A DNA stretch of 62,810 nucleotides from Pseudomonadota bacterium (GCA_018822545.1 JAHJKA010000065.1:1-62810); one strand, 5' to 3'; positions 1-9,029 are shown, counted from the first letter of the stretch. Notes: generated from the sequence alone by a model not told the origin. Made by a program: numbers and translations.

Positions 1-1
1 A

Positions 2-892
2 CTGTGCAAAGCGGATCTTGTCACCAATATGGTGGGGGAATTCGCCTCCCTACAAGGAGTGATGGGGAAATATTACGCCCTCCATGACGGCGAAAAACCT
101 GAGGTGGCGCAAGCCATCATGGACCATTACAAACCACTTCGCTCCGGAAGCGCTTTACCGTCTGGGAAGGCGGGTGCCCTGGTCAGCATGGCCGATCGCA
201 TCGACACCATGGCCGGCTGCTTTGCCATAGGCAAGACGCCAACCGGCGCCACAGACCCCTATGGCCTACGCCGGCACACCCTGGCCCTTATCCATATTAT
301 CAATGACCAAGGCTGGCATCTTTCCCTTTCTGCCACCTTCAGCAAGGCCCTTGATCTGTATAGCGACACGGTGAAGATGAACAAAGAAGAAGTCCTTGCC
401 GCCCTCCTCAGCTTCATCAAAGGCCGCTACGTCAACGATCTCATTGCCGGCGGCAATGCCTCCGGGGCCGTGGAAGCGGCCACTGCCGGTCTCTTTGATG
501 ACATCACCGACTGCGGCCAACGCCTGGCCGCCCTGAATGCCATTGCAAATCATGAGACATTTACCCTGCTGGCGGCAGCCTTTAAACGGGTGACCAATAT
601 CATCAAAGATCATGAGCCCAGAAATGTTGAGGAAGACCTTCTCGGCGAAGAGGCTGAGAAAAATCTCTTCACGGTCTTCACCAAGGTAAACCGACAATGT
701 CAACCATTGTTGGCTAAGCGTGCCTATGGTGAAGCCCTGCAAGCAATTTTGCAGATGAAAGAGCCTGTGGACCGTTTTTTTAATGAGGTGATGGTGATGG
801 CGGAGGATGAGGCGATTAAGAAGAACAGACTGTCGCTGCTGACTGCCATTGCCCATCTCTTCCTTGAGATCGGCGACTTCTCCAAGATGTAG
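2..892 (+). CDS. glyS: Glycine--tRNA ligase beta subunit, C-terminal part (5' end outside window)
   Basis: The reading frame is open from the left edge, so only the last 296 residues are visible. They begin with LCKADLVTNMVGEF and continue through a segment typical of bacterial GlyS (GEFASLQGVMGKYYA, then ALVSMADRIDTMAGCFAIG and DPYGLRR). The C-terminal part matches the DALR-like anticodon-binding region (FFNEVMVMAED). In the alpha2beta2 enzyme the beta subunit binds tRNA-Gly and the alpha subunit, expected upstream, carries the glycine activation site. The gene ends 62 bases before the convergent EAL-HDOD gene. The identification rests on strong family motifs. Confidence 0.95.
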   Translation: MCKADLVTNMVGEFASLQGVMGKYYALHDGEKPEVAQAIMDHYKPLRSGSALPSGKAGALVSMADRIDTMAGCFAIGKTPTGATDPYGLRRHTLALIHIINDQGWHLSLSATFSKALDLYSDTVKMNKEEVLAALLSFIKGRYVNDLIAGGNASGAVEAATAGLFDDITDCGQRLAALNAIANHETFTLLAAAFKRVTNIIKDHEPRNVEEDLLGEEAEKNLFTVFTKVNRQCQPLLAKRAYGEALQAILQMKEPVDRFFNEVMVMAEDEAIKKNRLSLLTAIAHLFLEIGDFSKM

Positions 893-954
893 CCTCAGCA
901 GGACACGGGGGCGGCATTTCAAAACGAGAGTCAGCGCCTGCCGAAATCAGCCTG

Positions 955-2208
955 TTAGTCGCCAAAATAGATATGACTGGCCGCCTCGATGGAGACTGCT
1001 AGAATCTTGGGTAAAGCCAGCGCATTTACCGACAGGGCCTGGCAGATTTTTTCCACCGTCTCCCATTCGCCTTGCTCATAGGCAATGGTGAGGGTAAGCA
1101 TGACACCAAATCTGCCCGTACCGCTGACCAGGGCATCGTGCAAATCCTGGTCCAGACGAATGCCGTCAAGAATATTCTCCATCTTTCTTTCCAGGATAAC
1201 GTCCAATAAACTGAGCATACCCAAGGTGTAGCAGGTGGCCCTTGAGCCAACCCCGGTCACAAGATCACTTAAGCCCTGACAAAAACAAGCCCGCTGCACC
1301 GAAAGACGCAGCAGCTCATTGGGCTTATCTTCGGCAAGATAAGAAAGCATCATGACGCTGATCCACTGACGCAGCCTCTCTTCCCCCACCAGAGCAATTG
1401 CACTCTGCAGGGATTTGACCTCCACCCGCACGGCAAAGGCCGCAGAATTGACATAGCGCAGGAGTTTATAGGCCAGCGCGACATCATGGGAGACAAGCTC
1501 CGCCATTTTCTCATAATCAGTATTCTGATCCTGAAGCTGGCTGAGCATATTGAGATATTGCAGCTTGGATCCAGGAATATCCTTACTGCTCATGATTTCA
1601 GGCCTGCTGAAAAAATAGCCCTGATAGAGGTGAAAACCCATTTTTTGGAGGCGCTGAAATTGCTCCATGGTTTCCACCTTTTCAGCCAGCAATTTAAGCT
1701 TGAACTTCTTGGCCCGCTCCACCTCGTCCTCAAGCTCCTCCCAGCTCATGGCCAGCACATCAAACTTGACAATCTTGGCAAGCTCCATGAGGGGCTCCAG
1801 TCCTTTCCGGTATCTGAAATCATCCAAGGCAAAAACATAGCCTTTTTCAGCAAGCTTAGTACAATTTTTAAGCAGGGTTGGCGTCACTTTGACGTCTTCG
1901 AGAATCTCCACCACCGTGCTGCGGGCTGAAAAGAGAAAAGAGGTATGGCGGTTCAGCATGCCCTGGGGAAAATTGATAAAGGCCCTCTTGCCGCCCGTGA
2001 CCTTCTGTAAACCAAGAAGATACTGACTGTTGGCCATAACTTTTGAGGTGGCAGCCATGGAATCAATGGCAGCGCTGCAGAAATTCTGAAGGCCGGAACG
2101 AAAAAGCAGCTCATAGCCGAAGACCTTCATGTTGGATCTGAAAATTGGCTGCCGAGCGAGAAATACCTGACTGGTATCGATGGGTTCTGAAGGTTTTTCG
2201 AGGGACAT
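955..2208 (-). CDS. EAL-HDOD signalling protein with degenerate EAL domain
   Basis: A 417-residue two-domain protein. The N-terminal half (about residues 15-205) has the EAL fold landmarks in the YuxH-like form: FLARQPIF, GYELLF in place of the catalytic EALLR, ALDDFR in place of DDFG, then KFD, AEKVET and GYFFSRP. The C-terminal half (about 215-410) is an HDOD domain, related to HD phosphohydrolases but usually without the catalytic histidine and aspartate. Family members act in motility, biofilm or stress signalling, usually by protein interaction rather than cyclic-di-GMP cleavage. The loss of the EAL motif suggests the same here. AAGGAAATCC before the ATG supports the start. It converges on glyS. 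Confidence 0.85.
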   Translation of the reverse strand: MSLEKPSEPIDTSQVFLARQPIFRSNMKVFGYELLFRSGLQNFCSAAIDSMAATSKVMANSQYLLGLQKVTGGKRAFINFPQGMLNRHTSFLFSARSTVVEILEDVKVTPTLLKNCTKLAEKGYVFALDDFRYRKGLEPLMELAKIVKFDVLAMSWEELEDEVERAKKFKLKLLAEKVETMEQFQRLQKMGFHLYQGYFFSRPEIMSSKDIPGSKLQYLNMLSQLQDQNTDYEKMAELVSHDVALAYKLLRYVNSAAFAVRVEVKSLQSAIALVGEERLRQWISVMMLSYLAEDKPNELLRLSVQRACFCQGLSDLVTGVGSRATCYTLGMLSLLDVILERKMENILDGIRLDQDLHDALVSGTGRFGVMLTLTIAYEQGEWETVEKICQALSVNALALPKILAVSIEAASHIYFGD

Positions 2209-2331
2209 GGATTTCCTTGATACACGATTCCGCTAGGCATTTTTACATTTAGGAAACATTCTTTATCCTAAGTTACCGCGTCTCTCTTGTCAAAAGAGCA
2301 TTTCATTTCCGGGTCATTTTTACCAGGAGAA

Positions 2332-2946
2332 TTACCCTGCCACTTCCAGGACCCCGATTTTATGGAGGGCCGCAACCACTTCCGCCACTGGCAGGCCAAT
2401 GACATTGGTATACGAACCAGAAATTTCGCTAACCAAGAAGGCCCCCCCACTCTGAATGCCGTATGCACCCGCCTTATCGTCACCGTCCCCGGAAGCAGCG
2501 TATGCAGCAATAACGGCAGGATCCAGATCGGCAAAGCGGACCCTGGTCACCACGGCACCCACCTGTTCAAGATGGGGCTGCTGACAACAGAGTGCAAAAC
2601 CTGTCCACACCTCATGCCAGCGCCCGGCGAGAGAGGCCAGAATCTCTTCTGCCTCTCGGCGATTGCTCGGCTTGCCAAGAAGACAACCATCGCGGACGAC
2701 AACGGTGTCCGCACCAAGAATGACATGCTCAGGATGATGCGTAGCCACGGCCCAGGCCTTTTCCAAGGCCAAGCGCCGAACAAAGGCCTCAGGAGCCTCG
2801 CCAGGCCATCCACTTTCATCCACATCTGTTGTTTGAACCAGAAACTGGAGACCAAGCTCACTTAAGAAGTCGCGACGCCGGGGTGAACCAGAGGCCAAGA
2901 TCAGGGGGCGAAGAGTATTAAAAACTGCCTTCCTCACCAGCATCAT
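2332..2946 (-). CDS. maf: Maf-family nucleoside triphosphate pyrophosphatase
   Basis: A 204-residue protein with the full Maf signature: LILASGSPRRRDFL near the N-terminus, ADTVVVRDG (active-site aspartate and substrate loop), and the C-terminal NVIGLPVAEV. Maf proteins hydrolyse non-canonical or canonical pyrimidine nucleoside triphosphates to monophosphates and are linked to septum-formation control; the substrate subclass cannot be assigned by eye. The ATG overlaps the stop codon of fabL (ATGA, four bases), so the two genes are translationally coupled. There are two adjacent ATG codons; the first is in the overlap and was chosen. Confidence 0.93.
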   Translation of the reverse strand: MMLVRKAVFNTLRPLILASGSPRRRDFLSELGLQFLVQTTDVDESGWPGEAPEAFVRRLALEKAWAVATHHPEHVILGADTVVVRDGCLLGKPSNRREAEEILASLAGRWHEVWTGFALCCQQPHLEQVGAVVTRVRFADLDPAVIAAYAASGDGDDKAGAYGIQSGGAFLVSEISGSYTNVIGLPVAEVVAALHKIGVLEVAG

Positions 2947-3695
2947 GCCCTGATAGAATAGCCACCATCAACAACCACGGTCTGACCATGGATCATCTTG
3001 GCCAGATCACTGGCCAAGAACAAGGCCACATCAGCCACATCGTCAGGGGTGGTCAAAACACCCATGGGGGTGCGCGCCAGGGCCGTATCAAGAATTTGAT
3101 CTCTGTTGGGAAATTTCTTAAGGGCCTCGGTATCAACCGCCCCGGCACTGATGGTATTTACCGTGATTTTCTTTTCACCCAGCTCAACAGCGAGATGACG
3201 GACAAGGGACTCCAAGGCAGCCTTGGATGCCCCGACAGCGGTATAGTTTTCCACCGCCCGTACCGAACCAAGGCTTGAGACCGCCATAATCCGCCCACCA
3301 TCAATCATCAGAGGCACTGCCTGCTGAGCCAAGGTGAGCAGGGCCCGGGCATTGATGTCCATGGCCCAATTCCAGTGCCGCGGAGACAGCTCCATAGCCG
3401 GTTTTAAAACACCGGATGCGGCGTTTGACACCAAAAAATCCATCCGGCCATAACGTTCTCTGATCAGGGCAAACATGGCCACCACATCTTCATCATTGGC
3501 GACATTAGCCTTAACAACCATGCACTCGGCGCCACGCTCTTCCACAAGACGCGCTGTTTCTTCAGCGTCCTGGCGGTGGCGGACATAGTTGACAACAATA
3601 TTTACCCCATTTTCAGCAAAACGTAAGGCAATGGCCTTACCAATACCCCTTGAGCTACCAGTGATGAGTGCGACTTTTCCTGAAAGATTAAACAT
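2943..3695 (-). CDS. fabL: Enoyl-ACP reductase, FabL type (short-chain dehydrogenase)
   Basis: A 250-residue short-chain dehydrogenase. It has the nucleotide-binding motif GSSRGIGKA and the spaced active-site pair YTAVGASK (Tyr-x6-Lys), the enoyl-reductase spacing rather than the Tyr-x3-Lys of FabG. Long stretches follow Bacillus FabL: NAASGVLKPAMEL, AVDTEALKKFPNRD, HGQTVVVDGG. FabL uses NADPH to reduce enoyl-ACP in the last step of each fatty acid elongation cycle. The ATG at 3695 follows a GAGGAA ribosome binding site; an in-frame upstream ATG (3746) has none and adds residues unlike the family. It overlaps maf by four bases. Confidence 0.85.
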   Translation of the reverse strand: MFNLSGKVALITGSSRGIGKAIALRFAENGVNIVVNYVRHRQDAEETARLVEERGAECMVVKANVANDEDVVAMFALIRERYGRMDFLVSNAASGVLKPAMELSPRHWNWAMDINARALLTLAQQAVPLMIDGGRIMAVSSLGSVRAVENYTAVGASKAALESLVRHLAVELGEKKITVNTISAGAVDTEALKKFPNRDQILDTALARTPMGVLTTPDDVADVALFLASDLAKMIHGQTVVVDGGYSIRA

Positions 3696-3841
3696 GGCAA
3701 AATTCCTCGATATAAAATAACCCAATGGCTGGATCCGATAATGCAAACAACGACTTGAGAACGTCTTGAAAGAAAGGCGATTGTAGCAGGATAGAAAAGG
3801 GAAGCAAACACTTTTATCAGTTAGCTCCAGCCCTTATTTTT

Positions 3842-4789
3842 TTATTTCTGCCGCGCCAGCCAGACCTTAAATCTGCCAACCAAACTGCCAAGAACATGGC
3901 GGACACCGAAGCGCACCGAGTTGAGCTGCGGCGGCACAATAAAATCAGCAACCTGTACCTGGCCGGGCGTCAGAAGGGGAAAGTCCAGGGTGGTCAGGTC
4001 ATAACCGGCATCCTTTCTATCGCGGCAGACACACCAGAGCGGCGACAATTGTGGATCCAAATTAATCACAGCCATAAGAGACCTATCCAGGGCCAATGCC
4101 GAAGGGCTGGCCGCCATCACCCCTAAAGGATAGGGCTCGCCATCCATGGGGCCGCTGACGTGCATGGCGCAAATTGCGTCACAAAGAGAAACCCCTTGCG
4201 GCACCACAAAGGGAAGGTCAGAAAGAAGCTCAAAAAAAGAATGGCCATCACCGCCACCATGAACCTGATGACCCCAGGCCTTATTCCAGCCCTTAATAAT
4301 GCCGTAATGATTTTTTACAGCCAGGGAAACGCGAGTCTGGCTGTGGCTTTTCAGCTTAGGCATATTAATGAAATAATCACACTCCAAGGCATCAACGGCC
4401 ACCGGAATCTCAAGACCGCTTCTGGTCATAATTTTACAGGTCTCTTGAAAAGACGCCAAGGAGACCGGCAGCCCTTTCAAGGCCTCGGTCATGCCACAGA
4501 CGGTCATGGCCCGCAATCCGGAACCGGTGGCCGGCGAATCACCAACCACGACATGGGCACCCAAGTCAACAAAGTACTGGGCGACCCCTGCCACAAATTC
4601 AGGATGGGTGCAGGCCAAATCGGCGTGATATCCGGCCGCTACCAGATTTGGTTTTAAAAGAACCGTGCTCCCTTTGGAAACAGGAAAAGGCAGGGCAGCA
4701 AACAATTCAGCCGCCGTTCGGATAATATCTTGACGCTGATAGGACTGACAACGGCCAATTGCCACTGGTATTTTTGGGACAGCTATCAC
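3842..4789 (-). CDS. DUF362 domain protein (ferredoxin-like iron-sulfur family relative)
   Basis: A 315-residue protein of the DUF362 family. Landmarks are LLKPNLVAAGYHADLACTHPEFV near residues 45-67, VVGDSPATG, the run FINMPKLKSHSQTRVSLAVKNHYGIIKG and VDA-type linkers. Family members often carry a 4Fe-4S domain, but no CxxCxxC cluster is visible in this copy. The biochemical function of the family is unsettled. The start is a GTG at 4789 with no well-spaced ribosome binding site, so the N-terminus is uncertain by several residues. It lies upstream of fabL-maf on the same strand with a 146-base gap. Confidence 0.75.
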   Translation of the reverse strand: MIAVPKIPVAIGRCQSYQRQDIIRTAAELFAALPFPVSKGSTVLLKPNLVAAGYHADLACTHPEFVAGVAQYFVDLGAHVVVGDSPATGSGLRAMTVCGMTEALKGLPVSLASFQETCKIMTRSGLEIPVAVDALECDYFINMPKLKSHSQTRVSLAVKNHYGIIKGWNKAWGHQVHGGGDGHSFFELLSDLPFVVPQGVSLCDAICAMHVSGPMDGEPYPLGVMAASPSALALDRSLMAVINLDPQLSPLWCVCRDRKDAGYDLTTLDFPLLTPGQVQVADFIVPPQLNSVRFGVRHVLGSLVGRFKVWLARQK

Positions 4790-5059
4790 CTGCGCACCCG
4801 CATCTGTTCTTCTCCCAAGATTTCCAACACCTCATTCAAGACAAATCATTTTTGTCGCATAAAAAAAATTCAAAAAAAAACAAGGTCAAATCTACCATTT
4901 GTTGTTTCAGAAAAACAGCAGAAAGGGCTACGGGCCACGAACTGTCCCGCAAGAACAAATGCCATTGAACACCTCTAGCCTTGCCAGGTACAACGAACAC
5001 CGTCACGAAAATTTCCAGATTTCGCAACCATGAGCTCTCCAGCAGCTGTCCCAAAAAAG

Positions 5060-5096
5060 AAAAAGGCCAGCCTTGGGGGGACAAGGTGGCCTTTTT
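5060..5096. terminator. Strong bidirectional hairpin terminator in a gene-free region
   Basis: AAAAAGGCCA (5060-5069) pairs with TGGCCTTTTT (5087-5096). After one bulged G, CCTTG pairs with CAAGG around a GGGGGA loop. A-run and T-run flanks allow termination in either direction. It lies between two diverging genes, so it does not sit behind an annotated gene. Confidence 0.75.
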
Positions 5097-5646
5097 CAGG
5101 AGAAAGGAGATATGAGTTATTACTCAGTTATAGTTTAATACAATATCTATGCCAGATTGTGAAAAAAAATACAATTCCCTCTCTATTCACTAGCCAAGGG
5201 ACTTTACAGGCATAACTAAAAACACAGCGACCAAACAGCTATTCAATTTTTTATACTTTTTACTTTTTCGCAGCCTTTCAGAAGACTTTAACCATACGCA
5301 ATATCAGGCAGATATAATCTCTTTAAAGATTTTATACCACCCTCCCTTATCCACATTCTTGGCCAGAGACCACGAATTTCAACATATCTTAACCATCGCC
5401 TTGACCCTCGGCCCAGGATGTACAATTTTTGTTACTTTCCCAGGTAAACAAATGACTCCTTATCCCGATCATTTTCCAAATCAACAGCTTAGCGGATTAT
5501 TGACATTCTACCTGACAAGGCCGGTCAAGAAAATGACCTTCAGCAGCCAGTAAACAGTTTTCAAAGTGCTTAAGAAACCAAAAAATACATTTTATTCTCT
5601 TAAAAATCAATAAGATAGAACAAAAAAGACAAAAGAGGCAAAAGCA

Positions 5647-5661
5647 TGGCATAATACTTGA
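5647..5661 (+). promoter_or_regulatory. Candidate sigma-54 promoter for the flagellar operon
   Basis: TGGCATAATACTTGA has the -24 GG and the -12 TTG at the sigma-54 spacing; the -12 element reads TTGA instead of TTGC. It ends 56 bases before the fliL start. Sigma-54 control of class II flagellar genes is common in related proteobacteria, but the -12 deviation keeps this tentative. Confidence 0.35.
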
Positions 5662-5717
5662 TAAAGACATGTGTAGCATAAAATTCATCAATACTCACCA
5701 GCAGGAGATTCCGGACC

Positions 5718-6203
5718 ATGGCAGAAGATCAAAAAGCAAACCCTGATGAGCCCAAAAAGAAGTCCAAGATGATGTTCTTTATCATTCTGGGCCTCGCTCT
5801 ACTCCTTGCTGGCGGCGGCGGTTTTTTTGCCTTTACCACCCTCATGTCCCCCCCAGATAAAACTGCCCAACAACCTCAGGAAGGAGATGATGTAATTGGC
5901 GTCGGCGAGATGGTTACCTTTGGCGAATTTGTCGTCAACCTTTCCGACCCTAAGGGAAAACGTTATCTCAAGTGCAAAATAAGTGTTGAGGTTGAAACCG
6001 TTGAGGCCGGGGACCGGATAAAAAAGATCGAACCCAAGCTCCGTGACATCGTCATCATGCTCTTGACCAGCCTGGCCTTTGAAGAGGTAATGACCCCAGA
6101 AGGCAAAATCCGCATCCGGGACGAACTCCTCGAACGCTTTAATCAGGCGGCTCGGCCTGATCGTATCAGAAACCTCTACTTCAGCGACTTTGTCGTCCAA
6201 TAA
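5718..6203 (+). CDS. fliL: Flagellar basal body protein FliL
   Basis: A 161-residue inner-membrane protein. A lysine-rich cytoplasmic start is followed by one membrane segment (about 19-41, MMFFIILGLALLLAGGGGFF). The periplasmic domain has the FliL pattern FVVNLSDPKGKRYLKCKI and ends with the LYFSDFVVQ strand. FliL sits around the stator units at the basal body and affects motor torque and stator retention. Its position directly before fliM is the classical arrangement. The ATG follows GGAGATTCCGGACC. It is the first gene of the rightward flagellar operon. Confidence 0.93.
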   Translation: MAEDQKANPDEPKKKSKMMFFIILGLALLLAGGGGFFAFTTLMSPPDKTAQQPQEGDDVIGVGEMVTFGEFVVNLSDPKGKRYLKCKISVEVETVEAGDRIKKIEPKLRDIVIMLLTSLAFEEVMTPEGKIRIRDELLERFNQAARPDRIRNLYFSDFVVQ

Positions 6204-6224
6204 AAACAACAGGACGAGAAAATC

Positions 6225-7214
6225 ATGGAACAGATTCTCAGCCAGGATGAAGTAGATGCGCTCCTAAAGGGTATTTCCGGCGGCGATATTGAAGAGCCTG
6301 AGGAAACCCTTGACGAAGAGGCCCTCGCCTATTCAACCTACGACTTCAGCCGTCAGGAACGTATCGTCCAAGTCAAAATGCCGGCGCTGGATGTCATCAA
6401 TGACGTTTTCCTGCGCTCCATCCGCGGTTCACTGTCGGCAACCCTGCGCCGGATTCTTGACATCAGCTCCGTTCCCATGGAGCTTGACCGTTTTGGCGCC
6501 TTTGTCCGCACCCTGCCGGTACCAAGCAGCCTCCAAATATTTAAGATGGATCCCTTCCGGGGCCATGCCCTTTTCGTCATTGAGCCGAAGCTGGTTTTTG
6601 CCCTGGTGGAGAGTTTTCTGGGTGGTAGCGGCCTGCGCAATGTTCGTATTGAAGGCCGCGATTTCACTGCCATTGAGCAGCGCCTGATCCACCGGGTGGT
6701 TAATCTTCTGGTCAGCGACCTGGAAAAAGCCTGGTACTCTCTGCATCCCATCAAGGTGCAATACGTCCGCAGTGAGATAAATCCCCAGTTTGCCAAAATC
6801 TGTGAGCCGGAAGACGTGGTGATCATTAATCGCTACGAAGTGGACATGGACAGGGCGGTTGGCTCCATCACCACCTGCATCCCCCTGGCCAATCTTGAGT
6901 CGGTAAAGAGCAAGCTCATGACCACCTTCAGCAGGGAGCAGAGCGAAGAGGATATCAGCCTCAAGCGCATTCTTACTGAAAACGTCAAGAATATTCCCGC
7001 CGAGATAAAGGTAATCCTTGGCACGACTCAGATTTCGGCCGGCGACATTATCGCCCTTGAAAAAGGGGACATCATCCAGCTTGACAAACGTAAAGATGAC
7101 CTCTTGCCCGCCTATATTGCCGGCGTCAGAAAATATATGGGCTCCCCCGGAGTTCATCGAGGCAACAAAGCCTTTTTGATTAAACGCAAAGTTCTGGACC
7201 GAGAGAAGGATTGA
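6225..7214 (+). CDS. fliM: Flagellar motor switch protein FliM
   Basis: A 329-residue switch protein. The N-terminus MEQILSQDEVDALLKGI is the conserved peptide that binds phosphorylated CheY. The middle domain (about 45-240) carries the FliG-binding fold and the C-terminal SPOA domain (about 250-325) forms the C-ring with FliN. It links chemotaxis signalling (cheY lies downstream in this cluster) to rotor direction. It starts 21 bases after fliL in the same transcript. Confidence 0.96.
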   Translation: MEQILSQDEVDALLKGISGGDIEEPEETLDEEALAYSTYDFSRQERIVQVKMPALDVINDVFLRSIRGSLSATLRRILDISSVPMELDRFGAFVRTLPVPSSLQIFKMDPFRGHALFVIEPKLVFALVESFLGGSGLRNVRIEGRDFTAIEQRLIHRVVNLLVSDLEKAWYSLHPIKVQYVRSEINPQFAKICEPEDVVIINRYEVDMDRAVGSITTCIPLANLESVKSKLMTTFSREQSEEDISLKRILTENVKNIPAEIKVILGTTQISAGDIIALEKGDIIQLDKRKDDLLPAYIAGVRKYMGSPGVHRGNKAFLIKRKVLDREKD

Positions 7215-7347
7215 TGGCTGCGAAAAAATGCGCTGTACAGCCACAGGAACAGTGGCCATTGCATGGACAGAACGTCTCATGGTTTCGGAACGAGTGACTT
7301 TTTTAGAGAAACATCAAGATAAGCAGGGAACGTAAAGGAGAAAAGAT

Positions 7348-7788
7348 ATGGCTGATGATGAATCATTGGATGATGCCTGGGCCGATGCCCTTGAAGAGGC
7401 AAATCCAGAATTAAGCAAAAAAGGCAAGAAGGATGATAGCGACTGGGACGCCCTTTCCGAGGACAACGGCCCGGCTGACACCGCCAGTTTCCAAGAGCTT
7501 GGCGCTGGAGAAATGGGCAAGGGTGGCAACCAGAACCTTGAGTTTCTCCTCGATATCCCTCTGGAGATAAGCGTTGAACTGGGGCGAGCCTCCATGATCA
7601 TCGACCGCATGCTCCAGCTCACCCAAGGCTCAGTCATTGAGCTTGAAAAAGCCGCCGGGGAGACCGTGGAAATCTACGTTAATAAAAAGTTGCTGGGCAA
7701 AGGCGAAGTCATCGTGGTCAACGACCGCTTTGGTGTACGTATCACCGAGGTCATCAGCCAGGCCGACCGCATTAAAAACATTGGCTAA
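7348..7788 (+). CDS. fliN: Flagellar motor switch protein FliN
   Basis: A 146-residue protein with an acidic N-terminal extension (about 1-65, rich in Asp, Glu and Lys) and a C-terminal SPOA domain: LLDIPLEISVELGRA, then YVNKKLLGKGEVIVVND and FGVRITEV. FliN forms the base of the C-ring with FliM and helps dock the export apparatus. AAGGAGAAAAGAT precedes the ATG. A 133-base gap separates it from fliM. The stop codon lies five bases before the GTG start of fliO, indicating coupling. Confidence 0.95.
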   Translation: MADDESLDDAWADALEEANPELSKKGKKDDSDWDALSEDNGPADTASFQELGAGEMGKGGNQNLEFLLDIPLEISVELGRASMIIDRMLQLTQGSVIELEKAAGETVEIYVNKKLLGKGEVIVVNDRFGVRITEVISQADRIKNIG

Positions 7789-7792
7789 AACC

Positions 7793-8263
7793 GTGAAAAA
7801 ATCTTTCTCCCCTATCATAACGGCAGTTTCTCTCCTGCTGTACTTGCCACTCAGCGCTTGGGCTGCTGATGAACTGCCCCTTGCTGTAGTTACCCCTCAG
7901 TTTGCCCCCATGGAATCCATGGCTGCCATCGGCAAGCTCCTGGCCGCCTTTCTGGTCATCGGCGCCCTCATGGCCTTGCTCTTCAAAGGTATAAAGAAAA
8001 TGGGCCTGGGCAATGGCTCCATGAGCAAGGGTGGGTTGATCTCCGTTCTCGACACCCGCTTGATTGCCCCCAAAAAATATATCGCCGTAGTTCGGGTGGC
8101 CGGCGAAAACCTGGCCATCGGCATCTCAGACAACAGCTTCTCGCTTTTGTGCAAACTCGGCCCCGATACTGTCCCACAGGATATAAGCAGCGGGAATTCC
8201 ACCTTTAACGACACCCTCTGTAAAGCAAACCTTGCCCACAATGAGGAGGCACCCCATGCGTAA
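7793..8263 (+). CDS. fliO: Flagellar biosynthesis protein FliO
   Basis: A 156-residue protein starting at a GTG four bases after the fliN stop codon. Longer in-frame starts lie inside fliN and were rejected. It has a cleavable signal peptide (KKSFSPIITAVSLLLYLP, cleavage after SAWA), then a membrane segment (LLAAFLVIGALMALLF), and the FliO cytoplasmic strands LISVLDTRLIAPKKYIAVVR and LAIGISD. FliO helps assemble FliP into the export gate. It overlaps fliP by eight bases. The family is poorly conserved, so position and topology carry much of the assignment. Confidence 0.85.
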   Translation: MKKSFSPIITAVSLLLYLPLSAWAADELPLAVVTPQFAPMESMAAIGKLLAAFLVIGALMALLFKGIKKMGLGNGSMSKGGLISVLDTRLIAPKKYIAVVRVAGENLAIGISDNSFSLLCKLGPDTVPQDISSGNSTFNDTLCKANLAHNEEAPHA

Positions 8264-9017
8264 AGCTCTTCGGCCTGCCACCTATCTTCTGTTGGTTATT
8301 CTGGCCCTCACATTGCTGCCAAAGTTGAGTCTCGCTGCTACCCTGCCCTCCATCCAGGTCGGCCTTACAGAAACCGATGACCCCAAGCAGATGGCGACCA
8401 TCATCGAAATTCTGCTGGTCTTCACCGTGCTTTCCATGGCGCCGGCCCTTCTCCTGATGACCACAAGTTTTACCAGGCTGGTGGTGGTTTTCTCCTTTCT
8501 CAAAAATGCCATGGGCACCCAGCAGATGCCGCCTTCACAGGTGCTCATCGCTTTATCGCTTTTCTTAAGCCTCTTTATCATGACGCCGGTGTTCTCAAAA
8601 ATAAACACCGCGGCGGTGCAACCCTATATGGCCGAAAAAATTGGCCTGGAGGAGGCCTTTCAGGAGGCGCTCAAGCCCATGCGAGAGTTTATGTTCAAAC
8701 ATACCAGACAAAAAGACCTGGGCCTTTTTCTCTCTTTTGCCAAGCTGGAAAAACCACAGAACAAGGATGAGATTCCCACCTCGGTACTCATCCCGTCCTT
8801 TATGATCAGCGAGCTTAAAACCGCCTTTCAGATCGGCTTCATCCTCTTTTTGCCCTTCCTGGTCATCGACATGGTGGTGGCCAGCGTATTGCTTTCCATG
8901 GGCATGATGATGCTGCCACCGGTCATGGTCTCGTTGCCCTTTAAATTACTACTCTTTGTCCTGGTTGACGGCTGGTATCTCATTGTCGGTTCCCTGGTCA
9001 AAAGTTTTGGCGTCTAA
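8256..9017 (+). CDS. fliP: Flagellar export gate protein FliP
   Basis: A 253-residue polytopic membrane protein with a cleavable signal peptide (MRKALRPATYLLLVILALTL). Family motifs include LLMTTSFTRLVVVFSFLKNA, the TPVFSKI loop and the C-terminal VDGWYLIVGSLVKSF. FliP forms the ring of the type III export gate with FliQ and FliR. The ATG at 8256 has GAGGAGG seven bases upstream. Two ATG codons further upstream (8232, 8241) lie inside fliO and have no such site. Confidence 0.96.
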   Translation: MRKALRPATYLLLVILALTLLPKLSLAATLPSIQVGLTETDDPKQMATIIEILLVFTVLSMAPALLLMTTSFTRLVVVFSFLKNAMGTQQMPPSQVLIALSLFLSLFIMTPVFSKINTAAVQPYMAEKIGLEEAFQEALKPMREFMFKHTRQKDLGLFLSFAKLEKPQNKDEIPTSVLIPSFMISELKTAFQIGFILFLPFLVIDMVVASVLLSMGMMMLPPVMVSLPFKLLLFVLVDGWYLIVGSLVKSFGV

Positions 9018-9029
9018 AAGGAGACCCCG

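Larger units (their letters stand above)
4790..5717. other. 928-bp divergent intergenic region
   Basis: No convincing protein gene was found between the DUF362 gene (leftward) and fliL (rightward). The DNA is AT-rich and holds one strong isolated hairpin with a T tract (5060-5096) and a candidate sigma-54 site (5647-5661). The short open frames here lack ribosome binding sites and recognisable sequence. A small RNA ending at the hairpin is possible but cannot be shown from sequence alone. Confidence 0.6.

Noticed and set aside
7637..7792. Earlier start for fliO inside fliN
   Set aside because: The extension overlaps fliN out of frame and would destroy the signal peptide position.
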